Counted from the first letter of the stretch, positions 1 to 8,177 are shown. The stretch: 44,647 nucleotides of DNA from a virus (IMGVR_UViG_3300009502_002955:1-44647); one strand, 5' to 3'. Notes: a model not told the origin generated them from the letters alone. Made by a program: numbers and translations.

Positions 1-882
1 CTAATCCACCGTGTACCCAAACCTTTTCAATGCCCTGTCATCTTCCCGCCAGTCTTTTGAAACTTTCACGCGCAATTCCAGGAAAACGTGTTTACCAAGA
101 AATGATTCTATATCTCTTCTGGCATCGATGCCGAGTTTTTTAATTGCTGATCCCTGGTGGCCGAGCAGGATTCCTTTCTGGGTCTCCCTGGCAACGAAAA
201 TGGTTGCGGTGATACGGGTGATGTGCTCTTCCTCCTTGAATGATTCCACGGCTACTTCGGTTGAATAGGGCACCTCCTGTGAAAAATTCAGCAGGATCTT
301 CTCCCGGATGATCTCTGAGACAAAAAAACGCTGGCTGCGGTCTGTCAGTTCATCTTTTGGATAAAATGCCGGGGATTCAGGCAGAAGGTGAAGAATGGCT
401 TTGAAAACCTGGTCAAGATTGAGGTTATGCAACGCTGAAACCGGAAGGACAGTGGCCTTTTCCATGGTTTTCATCCATTTGGCAACCTCAGCCTCCAGCA
501 CCTCCATATTTCCAAGATCGATTTTATTGATGACGACGATCACAGGGGAATCGGACTCTCTAAGCTTTCGTAAAATATCTTCCTGGTGGAAATCATTTCC
601 GGGTTCGGTGACAAGCAAAACCACATCCGCATCATCCAGGGCAGAAAACACAGCCGACATCATGGCCCTGTGCAATTTATAATGTGGATTGATCACCCCC
701 GGTGTATCGGAATAAACAACCTGGTAGTCATCCCCGCTGAAAATCCCCATGATGCGGTGGCGTGTGGTTTGCGCTTTCGGGGTGATGATCGACAAACGTT
801 CGCCAAGCAGGGCATTCATTAAAGTTGATTTTCCAACATTTGGATAACCAATGATCGAGACAAATCCTGCTTTATGTGACAT
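1..882 (-). CDS. era: GTPase Era
   Basis: Host gene. Era is a membrane-associated GTPase that binds the 3' end of 16S rRNA and helps 30S subunit assembly. The 293-residue protein has the P-loop GYPNVGKST near residue 12, the DTPG motif near 60, NKID near 120, SAL near 150, and a C-terminal KH RNA-binding domain with GHQGSAIKKLG. The length is normal for the family and the stop codon lies at the very edge of the window, so the gene is complete. A TAnnTTTG box lies upstream. It points away from the tRNA gene and is not part of the phage. Confidence 0.97.
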   Translation of the reverse strand: MSHKAGFVSIIGYPNVGKSTLMNALLGERLSIITPKAQTTRHRIMGIFSGDDYQVVYSDTPGVINPHYKLHRAMMSAVFSALDDADVVLLVTEPGNDFHQEDILRKLRESDSPVIVVINKIDLGNMEVLEAEVAKWMKTMEKATVLPVSALHNLNLDQVFKAILHLLPESPAFYPKDELTDRSQRFFVSEIIREKILLNFSQEVPYSTEVAVESFKEEEHITRITATIFVARETQKGILLGHQGSAIKKLGIDARRDIESFLGKHVFLELRVKVSKDWREDDRALKRFGYTVD

Positions 883-921
883 ATTTTTTAAATGATTGTT
901 GTATTACACAGAAACAAACCC

Positions 922-929
922 TATATTTG
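922..929 (+). promoter_or_regulatory. -7 box of the tRNA-fMet promoter
   Basis: TATATTTG matches the Bacteroidota -7 consensus and lies 38 nt before the mature tRNA 5' end. TTG triplets about 20 bp upstream (near 896-900) could be the -33 element. Confidence 0.5.
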
Positions 930-946
930 CATCGCGAAAGAAAGTA

Positions 947-954
947 CAAAGGTA
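947..954 (-). promoter_or_regulatory. Bacteroidota -7 box for era
   Basis: The minus strand reads TACCTTTG, a perfect TAnnTTTG box, about 65 nt before the era start. It lies back to back with the tRNA promoter on the other strand. Inferred from consensus only. Confidence 0.5.
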
Positions 955-967
955 CGCAAAAATATAG

Positions 968-1042
<75 letters not shown>

Positions 1043-1172
1043 AGTCTGTAGTTCTTAATAATATCAATGGTTTCAGAGAATTCGAAAGAATAACTGAGAC
1101 AAATTGAGACAAAAAGTAGCGGCGCTCATTGTTGTTTTTTTTTACCTGGCGAGGCATAAAAAAACAAAAGCA

Positions 1173-2363
1173 ATGGAAAATTATAAAACCGCGAAATTAT
1201 TTGATGCCGGTGGAAATTTAGATGACCGCTGGTTTGTTTATTACTCTTTTAGATCACCCGAAACCGAAAAATTCCGGCGTTTTCGTATTTGGATCCCGCA
1301 GAAGATCATTACAGCCTCTGGAAGAAGGGATCGGGCGCACGAGGTGATCAAATCCATTAATCAGAAATTAAGGCATGGATACAATCCCTATGCGCACCTG
1401 GAGAAGAAATACACTTCTCTATCTGCGGCCATGAAGTATGTTCTGTCGATAAAGTCGACGTCATGCCGTAAGCGAACGTCACACACATACGACAGCATGG
1501 TGAAAATATTCGACGAGTGGCTCGAATTGAAAAAAAGGAAAAACATGCCAGTGGATGATTTCAATTATTATCATGCGCAGGAATTCATGGATTACACAAA
1601 GGCCACGCTGAAAAACGGAAACCGCACTTATAATAACAGGGTAACAGCAATGCGGACCATTTTTAAAGTGTTGGTTAAACGAGAATGGATTATTGTCAAT
1701 CCATTTGACAAAGTTGACCGGTTTCCAAAGGAAGAGGCTGAAATCGTTGCTTTCACCATCGATGAACTAGTGCTCATGCAACAACACCTTCCCTCCTGGA
1801 ACTACGACTTGTATGCATGTGCCTGCCTTATCTTCTATTGCTTCATTCGTCCACAGGAAATTGTCCGGTTGAGAATTTCAAATATTTACCTGAAAAATCG
1901 TTGTATTGTGATCCCAGGGCGGGTATCTAAAAATAAAAAACAGGAGGTAGTGCAGATTCCCGATGCCCTGATGCCGGTGCTGATGAAATTAGATCTCAAT
2001 TACCCTGGTGATTTTTATGTCTTCGCAAAAAATCAGCTTCGGGGCCCAAAGGAATATGCGCCCACCAGGATGGCGGAAGCATGGAGAGAATTTGCTGATC
2101 ATTACGGAATTGAGAAAAATATTTATTCGCTGAAACATACCGGCGTAGGTATGGCGATTGAAAGCGGGATCAACATCCGGGACCTGCAGCTGCAGCTGCG
2201 CCATCACAATCTTGAAATGACCCAGGTTTACCTGGACAAGTTCAACAAGCGGCCATCAGAAAAGCTATCTACTAATTTTCCTGACCTTGCCCAATTAGCC
2301 AGAAATACCGGACCGGTACGATCACCGCTCCCTGCTCATATTTATAATCCGGGTCAATCATAA
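1173..2363 (+). CDS. int: tyrosine recombinase / phage integrase
   Basis: A 396-residue site-specific recombinase, expected to integrate and excise the prophage. It has an N-terminal arm-binding part (about 1-90), a SAM-like core-binding domain (about 90-190) and a catalytic domain. Visible active-site positions are R226 in FIRPQE, a lysine near 255, H344 in QLRHHNLEMT and the nucleophile Y353. Where classical integrases have HxxR, this one reads YSLKHT, so tyrosine and lysine replace H and R. ATG at 1173 is preferred; the longer frame from 1104 depends on a TTG and adds an implausible leader. It is the only long plus-strand phage gene on this side. Confidence 0.93.
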   Translation: MENYKTAKLFDAGGNLDDRWFVYYSFRSPETEKFRRFRIWIPQKIITASGRRDRAHEVIKSINQKLRHGYNPYAHLEKKYTSLSAAMKYVLSIKSTSCRKRTSHTYDSMVKIFDEWLELKKRKNMPVDDFNYYHAQEFMDYTKATLKNGNRTYNNRVTAMRTIFKVLVKREWIIVNPFDKVDRFPKEEAEIVAFTIDELVLMQQHLPSWNYDLYACACLIFYCFIRPQEIVRLRISNIYLKNRCIVIPGRVSKNKKQEVVQIPDALMPVLMKLDLNYPGDFYVFAKNQLRGPKEYAPTRMAEAWREFADHYGIEKNIYSLKHTGVGMAIESGINIRDLQLQLRHHNLEMTQVYLDKFNKRPSEKLSTNFPDLAQLARNTGPVRSPLPAHIYNPGQS

Positions 2364-2386
2364 AAAAACCCGCCTGGATGGGCGGG
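2362..2386 (-). terminator. intrinsic terminator after the BRO gene
   Basis: On the minus strand CCCGCCCATCCAGGCGGG is followed by TTTTTTT. It ends minus-strand transcription running towards the integrase. A second palindrome, AACCGGAATTCCGGTT, lies just beside it and could serve the integrase transcript. Confidence 0.8.
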
Positions 2387-2407
2387 CTAAATAACCGGAA
2401 TTCCGGT

Positions 2408-2929
2408 TTATTCTTTCAATTCCATCCTCAATTGGTTTGGATTCCGCTTGATAATTCCCCTCAATTCCGTGACCAAATCATCCTTGTCCAAAGTCAAGGT
2501 CTTAAGTTTTGATTTTGCGTCAGTTATCTCTTGTTCTTTATCATCAAGTGATTTTACAACACGCTGTAATTCAAATTCTTTGCTTTGTACTTCTTCGGTG
2601 GTATAAAGTCCAGCTTTTCTGATGCTTGGAAGAACATCATGAGTGATCCATCTTTTAAAGGCCTTAGCCTCTGGTTTTGTGGATGTTAAAATCAAAGAAT
2701 ACAAGCCGAACTCATTTATAGTCCAGGTCTCTCTTCGTTGGCCTTGACTATCTACCATATAGTCCAGCTTCCTTTCATCTTCATCCAATGCCATAATTGC
2801 CTGGTATGAATTTGCATATCCAAGAATATTGGAAGCATCAATACCGGCATACCATACTTGTTCTTCTTCATCCACTTTGGTACGAAGCGGTTGTTTTTCA
2901 AATTCAAACTTTTGCATTTCTGTTCTCAT
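2408..2929 (-). CDS. BRO-N domain antirepressor-like protein
   Basis: A 173-residue protein with an N-terminal BRO domain (about 1-115). Typical family positions are visible: VWYAGIDASNILGYAN, then TWTINEFGLYSLILTS and FKRWITHDVLPSIRKAG. The C-terminal third is a charged coiled coil (about 118-170) and replaces the usual KilA or ANT domain. BRO/Ant proteins act in phages as antirepressors or early regulators. It is preceded by its own promoter and an unusually structured leader and followed by a terminator, so it forms a single-gene unit. ATG at 2917 (residue 5) is an alternative start. Confidence 0.85.
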   Translation of the reverse strand: MRTEMQKFEFEKQPLRTKVDEEEQVWYAGIDASNILGYANSYQAIMALDEDERKLDYMVDSQGQRRETWTINEFGLYSLILTSTKPEAKAFKRWITHDVLPSIRKAGLYTTEEVQSKEFELQRVVKSLDDKEQEITDAKSKLKTLTLDKDDLVTELRGIIKRNPNQLRMELKE

Positions 2930-2942
2930 TGTTTTTTGTTGT

Positions 2943-3031
2943 TAAAAAAACGAGCGCTGCCGTTCGGGATAGCCCCCCTACTAGGCAACGCTCTTGAATA
3001 TTTTTCAGTCTGACAACTTAATAGGGCTATC
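2943..3031 (-). ncRNA. pseudoknot-like leader RNA of the BRO gene
   Basis: Read on the minus strand, GATAGCCC (3031-3024) can pair with GGGCTATC (2975-2968), and GAGCGTTGCC (2993-2984) with GGCAGCGCTC (2961-2952). The two helices interleave in the order A-B-A'-B', the layout of an H-type pseudoknot. T7 follows (2950-2944) just before the start codon. Helix B is continuous only on the minus-strand RNA, where U pairs with G; the other strand has a C-A mismatch. It may act as an attenuator or ligand-sensing leader. C4-type antisense RNA control of phage antirepressors is a known analogy, not a homology claim. Confidence 0.6.
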
Positions 3032-3046
3032 ACTAAATTGCATATA

Positions 3047-3077
3047 CAAAATTATCCGGTCAAAGTCAAGCGTAAAA
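3047..3077 (-). promoter_or_regulatory. promoter of the BRO leader
   Basis: The minus strand carries TAATTTTG, a perfect -7 box, with TTTT 19 bp upstream as a -33 element. The predicted start near 3043 places the first pseudoknot strand about 12 nt from the RNA 5' end. Confidence 0.6.
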
Positions 3078-3099
3078 GGGTAAAAAAAGAAAATAAAGT

Positions 3100-3351
3100 T
3101 TATTCGCTGCCAATCAGCCAGAAGTAACGGACCCGTTCATTTACCTCAAACGGTTCAAATTTGTATCCCTGGTCAATCAAGAACTGAGTAAAACCACTGC
3201 TTGGCCACTGCATATCCGGATTGAAATCAGTGAGCATTTCTTCCATTTCGGTGGTTGTAAACCTCAGTGTCGCTTCCTTGAGTGACACTGCAGGCGGGAA
3301 CTTTTGAAGGAAAGAAGCGAAAATCTTTTCAAACATGGTTTGATCTGTCAT
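3100..3351 (-). CDS. small hypothetical protein, last of a three-gene operon
   Basis: An 83-residue soluble, acidic protein that I do not recognise. Its ATG overlaps the stop of the gene before it (ATGA), with AGGAGG about 10 nt upstream, which is strong evidence for coupled translation. No membrane segment or signal peptide is visible. It belongs to the leader-controlled operon of small genes between the lipoprotein and antirepressor genes, a position typical of lysogeny-expressed accessory functions. Confidence 0.75.
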   Translation of the reverse strand: MTDQTMFEKIFASFLQKFPPAVSLKEATLRFTTTEMEEMLTDFNPDMQWPSSGFTQFLIDQGYKFEPFEVNERVRYFWLIGSE

Positions 3352-3623
3352 TTCTGTCCTCCTTTCCTGCTTATAGGATTAAGTTTTGAGGAAAGAACTC
3401 CACGCGCGAGCTCCAGTACTTCGTTGCCAAAACGCGATGGCGATTGGCACACGGTAAGGCACCGGTCGGTTACAGGATCATACACGGTGAGAAATTCATC
3501 ACCGGTGGTTTCGTCGTAGTGCATGCGGCTGATGCAACGAAAGTGAACATCCTCCAGGCACTGGATCCAACCAAGTACCAGGGTGTCGAGCGCGGCATCG
3601 GTTTCAACTTTAGTTACCTTCAT
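3348..3623 (-). CDS. small hypothetical protein
   Basis: A 91-residue protein when started at ATG 3623, which follows GGAAGGAGG at good spacing. The upstream ATG at 3641 would add six residues and place the SD inside the gene. It overlaps the preceding stop by 14 nt and shares ATGA with the next gene. The middle reads DEFLTVYDPVTDRCL, suggesting a beta-rich fold. Function unknown. Confidence 0.7.
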   Translation of the reverse strand: MKVTKVETDAALDTLVLGWIQCLEDVHFRCISRMHYDETTGDEFLTVYDPVTDRCLTVCQSPSRFGNEVLELARGVLSSKLNPISRKGGQK

Positions 3624-3873
3624 GCGCGCCTCCTTCCTCATTATTGCTCAATGCCTTTAAAACATTGAACATATCAAGCAAAATGAGAAACAATTTTCTC
3701 TCAATGCCCCATCTGTCGATATCAAGGCTTGAGAGGATCAGGCATTGCTCGGTAAAAAAGTGCATATCTTCAGTCACATAACCCTGAAGAGTATCCAATG
3801 CCTCAATTAAATCCTGGGTAATCTTTATCCCGCCGATGGTTACCGGGGGAAGGCAATCTTGTTGTTTTGCCAT
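3610..3873 (-). CDS. small hypothetical protein, first gene of operon
   Basis: An 87-residue helical protein with no recognised domain. TAGGAGGTACCCACA precedes its ATG, one of the clearest Shine-Dalgarno sequences in the window. The SD lies just after a long stem-loop leader, so translation could depend on how that RNA folds. It heads three tightly overlapping small genes. Confidence 0.75.
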   Translation of the reverse strand: MAKQQDCLPPVTIGGIKITQDLIEALDTLQGYVTEDMHFFTEQCLILSSLDIDRWGIERKLFLILLDMFNVLKALSNNEEGGAHEGN

Positions 3874-3893
3874 TGTGGGTACCTCCTAATGGA

Positions 3894-3961
3894 GAAATCC
3901 CAAGTCTTGTCCGGTTCTAGGAACCGTCCGCACCTCACGGCAACGGAAGACTTGGGATTTC
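3894..3961 (-). promoter_or_regulatory. structured leader: 15-bp stem closing a three-way junction
   Basis: The perfect inverted repeat GAAATCCCAAGTCTT (3961-3947 on the minus strand) and AAGACTTGGGATTTC (3908-3894) encloses two smaller hairpins. These are CCG-TGAGGTG-CGG and CGGTTC-CTA-GAACCG (3926-3912). The RNA would be a compact 68-nt three-way junction ending 12 nt before the SD. The same DNA could be a repressor-binding palindrome. Confidence 0.6.
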
Positions 3962-4006
3962 CCCTATATAGAAAGTGAAAATTCATTTGACCTAGATTTG
4001 ACTCTA

Positions 4007-4036
4007 CAAAGATACACAGCCAAACGAGAAAGTCAA
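4007..4036 (-). promoter_or_regulatory. promoter of the three-gene small operon
   Basis: TTG, 19 bp, TATCTTTG on the minus strand is a near-ideal Bacteroidota promoter. Transcription would start near 4000 and run through the structured leader. Confidence 0.65.
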
Positions 4037-4049
4037 TACCTATTTCAGG

Positions 4050-4694
4050 TTATTTTGATTTCGAATTTTTTAATTCGGCCAATTTCATCTGATAACTATC
4101 AGAATTATCAAATTCAAATTTATATGAAGAAGTACTATAGTCAGATAATTCAATAATTGAAAATTGAATTTTACCATTATGCATAAGGATGTCACTTAAT
4201 TTTATTGCATCCTCCTCATTCAAAACCAATCTATCTGAATTATTATGGGCATAGAGAATATTTGGTTCTTCATTTCTTGATTTAACCTTGATCTTATAAG
4301 CAATCCTACCTGTCGATTTGACCGGATTACTTCCCCCATATTCATATAATTGAATTGAAATTGATTTAGGATTATCAATTAAAAATTCGACACTTAATTT
4401 TGAATTTTCAGTTGCACTATTACTAAAAGTACCATTAATTACATTTGGATTAGATAGGTATCCTTTCTTTGTAGGATTACCAAACTCATCTACATAATAT
4501 TTAATTTGCCAAAATACCTGGGAATTTATTGCTTTCTGAATAGAATCTTCTCTATATCGAATTAAATTATCTGCTCGAGTAATGGAATCCGTAATTCGTG
4601 CAGTTTCCATTTGCCTTGCACGATCTACACATGAAATTAATAAAATTGTAATGAAAAAAAAATTCAATCCCGAGGTAATAATTTTCTTTTTCAT
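4050..4694 (-). CDS. AT-rich lipoprotein (moron candidate)
   Basis: A 214-residue protein with a short basic N-terminus, a hydrophobic stretch and the lipobox LLISC with C22 as the lipidated residue. The mature part is hydrophilic and beta-rich, with no recognised domain. The gene is visibly richer in A and T than the tail genes beside it and sits alone behind the tail operon terminator. A TTAATTTG box lies just before it. This is the layout of a moron, a gene expressed from the prophage and not needed for the virion. Superinfection exclusion or surface alteration are reasonable guesses only. Confidence 0.75.
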   Translation of the reverse strand: MKKKIITSGLNFFFITILLISCVDRARQMETARITDSITRADNLIRYREDSIQKAINSQVFWQIKYYVDEFGNPTKKGYLSNPNVINGTFSNSATENSKLSVEFLIDNPKSISIQLYEYGGSNPVKSTGRIAYKIKVKSRNEEPNILYAHNNSDRLVLNEEDAIKLSDILMHNGKIQFSIIELSDYSTSSYKFEFDNSDSYQMKLAELKNSKSK

Positions 4695-4726
4695 AACTGT
4701 ATGGTTTTAGTTTGGTGATGCAAATT

Positions 4727-4754
4727 AAAAAAAAACCGGCACCTGTGTACCGGT
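4727..4754 (-). terminator. intrinsic terminator of the tail operon
   Basis: On the minus strand ACCGGTAC-ACAG-GTGCCGGT is followed by nine T. It lies after the tail tip gene and before the lipoprotein gene. Confidence 0.85.
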
Positions 4755-4778
4755 TTAACAAAAAATACCGAAAAATCG

Positions 4779-6422
4779 TTATGGGCATGGATAACACTCC
4801 AGCAGGGCAGGCATGATCCGGTCTTTCTTCAGGGTAACCTGGATGCTCTTCACCAGGTACTTTACTCCATTAATCATGTATTTACGGGAGAAATCAAACT
4901 CTTTTAATTCCAGGTACGACATTTGTTTGTTGATCTTTACAAGCTTTGTTGACATGCGGAAATCCAAATACGCTTTGTACTGCTTATTCATTAAGCCATA
5001 TTGCCCGCCATAAAACAGGTTATTGGTCGGTGTAAAGCATCGGCCAACCTGTTTTTGATCTCCATAACCATTATCCTGGTAATGAGTAAAAAAAAGTTTT
5101 GGTGTTACCTTTTTCCACTCAGTCATTGCATTACCAATTAAAGAATTATAAGGAGTAACACCATCATCTTTAAGGGTTGAAAATTTGGTTTCAATGGATT
5201 GATCATTATTCTTATAAATCCACTCCGAGAACAGGTTCCACGTCCAGTACATTTCTGTTACAGCAACCCAAACTTTACTGCTGTTCAGGATATAATAGTT
5301 GTTTTCATCAAAAACAAATCGTGTATCGAACACGTCAGAAGCTGGCCATGGCATTAAATCAGAAACAGATTGTACTGAACTTTTAATATTGGTCAACAAT
5401 GTTTGCTGAGCTTCATTTGATGCGACATAGAATTCATCATCAGTTTCCATTTCCATCTTTAAATGGAATCCGGTTATCAGTTCTTCCGGTTCGGTACTTT
5501 TTGAAATAACTTGTTGTGAAAATTCAATATAATCGGTTTCTTTCACAATGGTATCAACTGATTTCAATTTTACAACCTTCGTGGTATTGTTCACAAAGAA
5601 ACGGATATTGAAAAATGTCTCCAATCCAAGGAAGAAATCATTGATTGTCATTCTGGGTAAATGGTAATTAAACAACAATCGCAATTTATCGTATTCAAAA
5701 TATCCGGTTTCTCCGGTGTTGCAATCGACAGAATTGAAAAGTGCAAGGGAATTATAATCAGAATCTGATGTGAAAAATGAATCATCAAACACGAAACCCA
5801 GATGATCAAAAATTTTATCAAGGATGTAACGTAAATAAAGCATTGGAACAATTACACTTCTGTCATATGGTTCTGCTGAAGGAGTGAAATAATAGATCAG
5901 GCTTCCATTATAATAGTTGAAGTATTCAAGAACAGGCTCGGGCGGAAGTTTTTCAAAATATGATTTATTGAGAATCATTGGGAATGTAACAATCCTTTCC
6001 GGATAAACCCTGTTTTTACAATCGTTGATATAATCCATTTTCAAGGTTTCACCAGCAAAAACCATTTCCCCAAAATCAACATCCTGCAAACTCAGGTATT
6101 TTCGCGAGTAGTAGAAATCCCCTTCCCCTTCAAATATTGATCCTTCGAATGATTTCGAGTTAAGTGTTTTGAGTTTGACCGTTCCCTGGAACAGATTCAA
6201 TCCATTCCACATGAACACTCCTTCATCTTCTTTGTACACATCGGTGGTGTTCTCCACCCGATGCCGGAACCCCATCAGGATGGCGTTGCGTGGAGTGTTG
6301 GGAATGCGGAATGGATAGGAATAGGATCCGACTTCACCGAATATCGGTGATTTCAGGTTCATGGTGAACGAGAAATCATCCGGAAGATCGACCGGTCGCC
6401 CGGCAATTTTGAGTGAAAGCAT
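4779..6422 (-). CDS. tail tip / baseplate hub-like protein
   Basis: A 547-residue protein rich in aromatic residues and beta strands. It begins MLSLKIAGRPVDLPDDFSFT and continues with FGEVGSYSYPFRIPNT, an N-terminal region I associate with proteins at the distal end of the tail in Bacteroidota prophages. It is the last gene of the tail unit, downstream of the fibre genes. The hub role is inferred from position and composition. No enzymatic motif is visible. Confidence 0.5.
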   Translation of the reverse strand: MLSLKIAGRPVDLPDDFSFTMNLKSPIFGEVGSYSYPFRIPNTPRNAILMGFRHRVENTTDVYKEDEGVFMWNGLNLFQGTVKLKTLNSKSFEGSIFEGEGDFYYSRKYLSLQDVDFGEMVFAGETLKMDYINDCKNRVYPERIVTFPMILNKSYFEKLPPEPVLEYFNYYNGSLIYYFTPSAEPYDRSVIVPMLYLRYILDKIFDHLGFVFDDSFFTSDSDYNSLALFNSVDCNTGETGYFEYDKLRLLFNYHLPRMTINDFFLGLETFFNIRFFVNNTTKVVKLKSVDTIVKETDYIEFSQQVISKSTEPEELITGFHLKMEMETDDEFYVASNEAQQTLLTNIKSSVQSVSDLMPWPASDVFDTRFVFDENNYYILNSSKVWVAVTEMYWTWNLFSEWIYKNNDQSIETKFSTLKDDGVTPYNSLIGNAMTEWKKVTPKLFFTHYQDNGYGDQKQVGRCFTPTNNLFYGGQYGLMNKQYKAYLDFRMSTKLVKINKQMSYLELKEFDFSRKYMINGVKYLVKSIQVTLKKDRIMPALLECYPCP

Positions 6423-6431
6423 GGTTCTTGT

Positions 6432-6734
6432 TTATGACTGTTGCTCCTGGGGAATCTGAGGTATTTGCGGTTCCTGTGGAATTTGGGGGATCTGCGGAAT
6501 GTCTTTCTTTCCGATCAGTTCGTTCTTTTCCGCAGAAGACCGTGAGGATCCCCACTCATAATTGACGATCGTACCGAATGCGCCGATCAGCGCGCCGATC
6601 ACGATATAGATCAGATCCTTGTTTTCGGTAGGGATCGCGTATTTAACGAGGAACAGCAATACCAGGAAGAAGCCTGCTGTGATCAGGGAGGCCAGTGCAT
6701 ATCTGAAGCCTTTATCCCAATTTGTCGTTTTCAT
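6432..6734 (-). CDS. small two-span membrane protein with PQIPQ repeats
   Basis: A 100-residue protein with two hydrophobic segments (about 11-31 and 42-60). The hydrophilic tail ends in repeats of P-Q-I-P-Q or P-Q-E-P-Q (about 80-98). Two spans and a charged tail would fit a small holin or antiholin, but a larger holin is present in the lysis cassette. It lies 10 nt upstream of the tail tip gene, in the same operon. Confidence 0.65.
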   Translation of the reverse strand: MKTTNWDKGFRYALASLITAGFFLVLLFLVKYAIPTENKDLIYIVIGALIGAFGTIVNYEWGSSRSSAEKNELIGKKDIPQIPQIPQEPQIPQIPQEQQS

Positions 6735-6752
6735 GTTTTTAAGAATTAATGG

Positions 6753-7511
6753 TTAATACTGCTTTTGAAATATCTCAATCTTCTTTACAACCATTTCTGC
6801 CGGCACTTCGCTGGCAGTATATAAATGTGTGAAGGCCGGTTGACCCTTCCCGGCCGGTCCCGCCTGGATCCCGCAGACAAGGAATAATGGAACCTGGGGA
6901 ATGTTGCTGGTGGTTTCGTATTGCTTTTTTCCATCCAGATACCAGGTAAGCCGGTCCGGAGTCCATTCCACGGAATAGTTGTGAAAGCCCTGGCTCAGGT
7001 CAATTGGAAGATTAACCCCCTTGCCTTCACTTTTGTCGTTGCCATCGGCTCCAAGCCAGTGGTGGGTAAATGTTGCAGCCTTACTATCAAATCCCATGAG
7101 TTCAACGATGTCAATCTCCGGTTGCCAGCCGTTTTTGTTGAACATCCAGATGGCCGGAAAATAAAGAAATCCTTTCGGCGGCATTTTGGTGGTAACAGAA
7201 ATGTACCCGTACAAAATATTTAAGAATCTATGCGAGCAGATCTGACCGCAAACATTGACCTTGTTTCCCCTGGTAGCAATCAATGCCAATCCATCCGAAC
7301 GCGGCTGAACGCACTCCATGTCCCAGACTGTTTTCTCCTTTTGATCCTGATCCCCTGGATACACCCAAGTCCACTTTCCCCAGTCGATTCCAGATTTGAA
7401 ATTTTCTGAAAATGTTGGTAGATATCCGGAAAGAAACGGATCGAATATGGCAACCGGCTTGCTGAATATACCCTTGAAGAAGGCAATAATTGTGTTGAAT
7501 ATATTTATCAT
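6753..7511 (-). CDS. GH16-family glycoside hydrolase (virion-associated glycanase)
   Basis: A 252-residue protein (from ATG 7511) with a GH16 jelly-roll domain over about residues 30-252. The active site E132-I-D134-I-V-E137 fits the family signature ExDxxE: E132 nucleophile, D134 assisting, E137 acid/base. Further family features are YFPAIWMFN before it and FHNYSVEWTPDRLTWYLDG after it. GH16 enzymes cut beta-1,3 or beta-1,4 glucans and galactans. Between fibre and tail tip genes it probably degrades a surface polysaccharide during adsorption. The N-terminus is hydrophobic (about 3-20) but lacks a clear cleavage site. A longer start at 7541 would overlap the upstream gene. Confidence 0.85.
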   Translation of the reverse strand: MINIFNTIIAFFKGIFSKPVAIFDPFLSGYLPTFSENFKSGIDWGKWTWVYPGDQDQKEKTVWDMECVQPRSDGLALIATRGNKVNVCGQICSHRFLNILYGYISVTTKMPPKGFLYFPAIWMFNKNGWQPEIDIVELMGFDSKAATFTHHWLGADGNDKSEGKGVNLPIDLSQGFHNYSVEWTPDRLTWYLDGKKQYETTSNIPQVPLFLVCGIQAGPAGKGQPAFTHLYTASEVPAEMVVKKIEIFQKQY

Positions 7512-7515
7512 TTTA

Positions 7516-8160
7516 TCAATAATTCGGCACACCATTGACATTTTTAATATAATTCACTGGCTGTCCATTAACTTTTCTTATTGAAGCCTGAGCCAATTTA
7601 TTAAAAGCCTTTATTGTTGATCTTACATAGGCTCTCAAATAGCTCGCTGAATCGAAATGCGAACCTGGAAAGAACTGGATAACCTGACCAGCTACCATGG
7701 TAACATTTGAAGTATTGGTAATTCTCCATGAATGGGATGAATCAACAGCAACGGATAAAGTATCCATTGCATTATAACATTGTGCATCTGTAATTGTATC
7801 ATTTCGCAATAATCGGATCAATTGCATTTGGGTCACTGTCAAGGTAACTGTATTTGTCGGAAGTGGTCCACCGGTCACGCCTGTTGCATTCTGTTGTTGT
7901 CTGTAATAGTGTGTGGCCGTTAAATATCCCGGTTGATATGTAGTCATTGTTGCCCCGTCAATATTGGTGAATGTGCTATTATTCAAAGAACTTTGCCACT
8001 GATATGTCGGCGATGTTCCATTTGGAGGTGTACTGTTTAGTATGGCCGGTAAACACGATGTACAGATAAATTGACTTGAAGCTATGGAGCCAACAACCAA
8101 CGCTTGTCCATATCCGGACAATGCATATATAAAAAGCATTATGGAAATCACGGTTTTCAT
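7516..8160 (-). CDS. secreted-type Ig-like fibre-associated protein
   Basis: A 214-residue protein with an N-terminal signal peptide (about 1-18, cleavage likely before Q19). An Ig-like segment follows, TYQWQSSLNNSTFTNI, of the kind seen in Bacteroidota adhesins and gliding-type surface proteins. The C-terminal part reads SWRITNTSNVTMVAGQVIQF, typical of fibre caps. AT-rich, and placed between the large fibre and the GH16 gene. Likely a fibre component or decoration. Confidence 0.6.
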   Translation of the reverse strand: MKTVISIMLFIYALSGYGQALVVGSIASSQFICTSCLPAILNSTPPNGTSPTYQWQSSLNNSTFTNIDGATMTTYQPGYLTATHYYRQQQNATGVTGGPLPTNTVTLTVTQMQLIRLLRNDTITDAQCYNAMDTLSVAVDSSHSWRITNTSNVTMVAGQVIQFFPGSHFDSASYLRAYVRSTIKAFNKLAQASIRKVNGQPVNYIKNVNGVPNY

Positions 8161-8177
8161 ATTTCAGTTATTTATTG

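Noticed and set aside
1134-1154. TTTTTTTACCTGGCGAGG shared with 43000-43016 as a possible attL/attR core
   Set aside because: The match is mostly a T run plus 11 bases, lies inside a coding end on the right, and phage genes continue beyond it. Coincidence is more likely than an attachment core.
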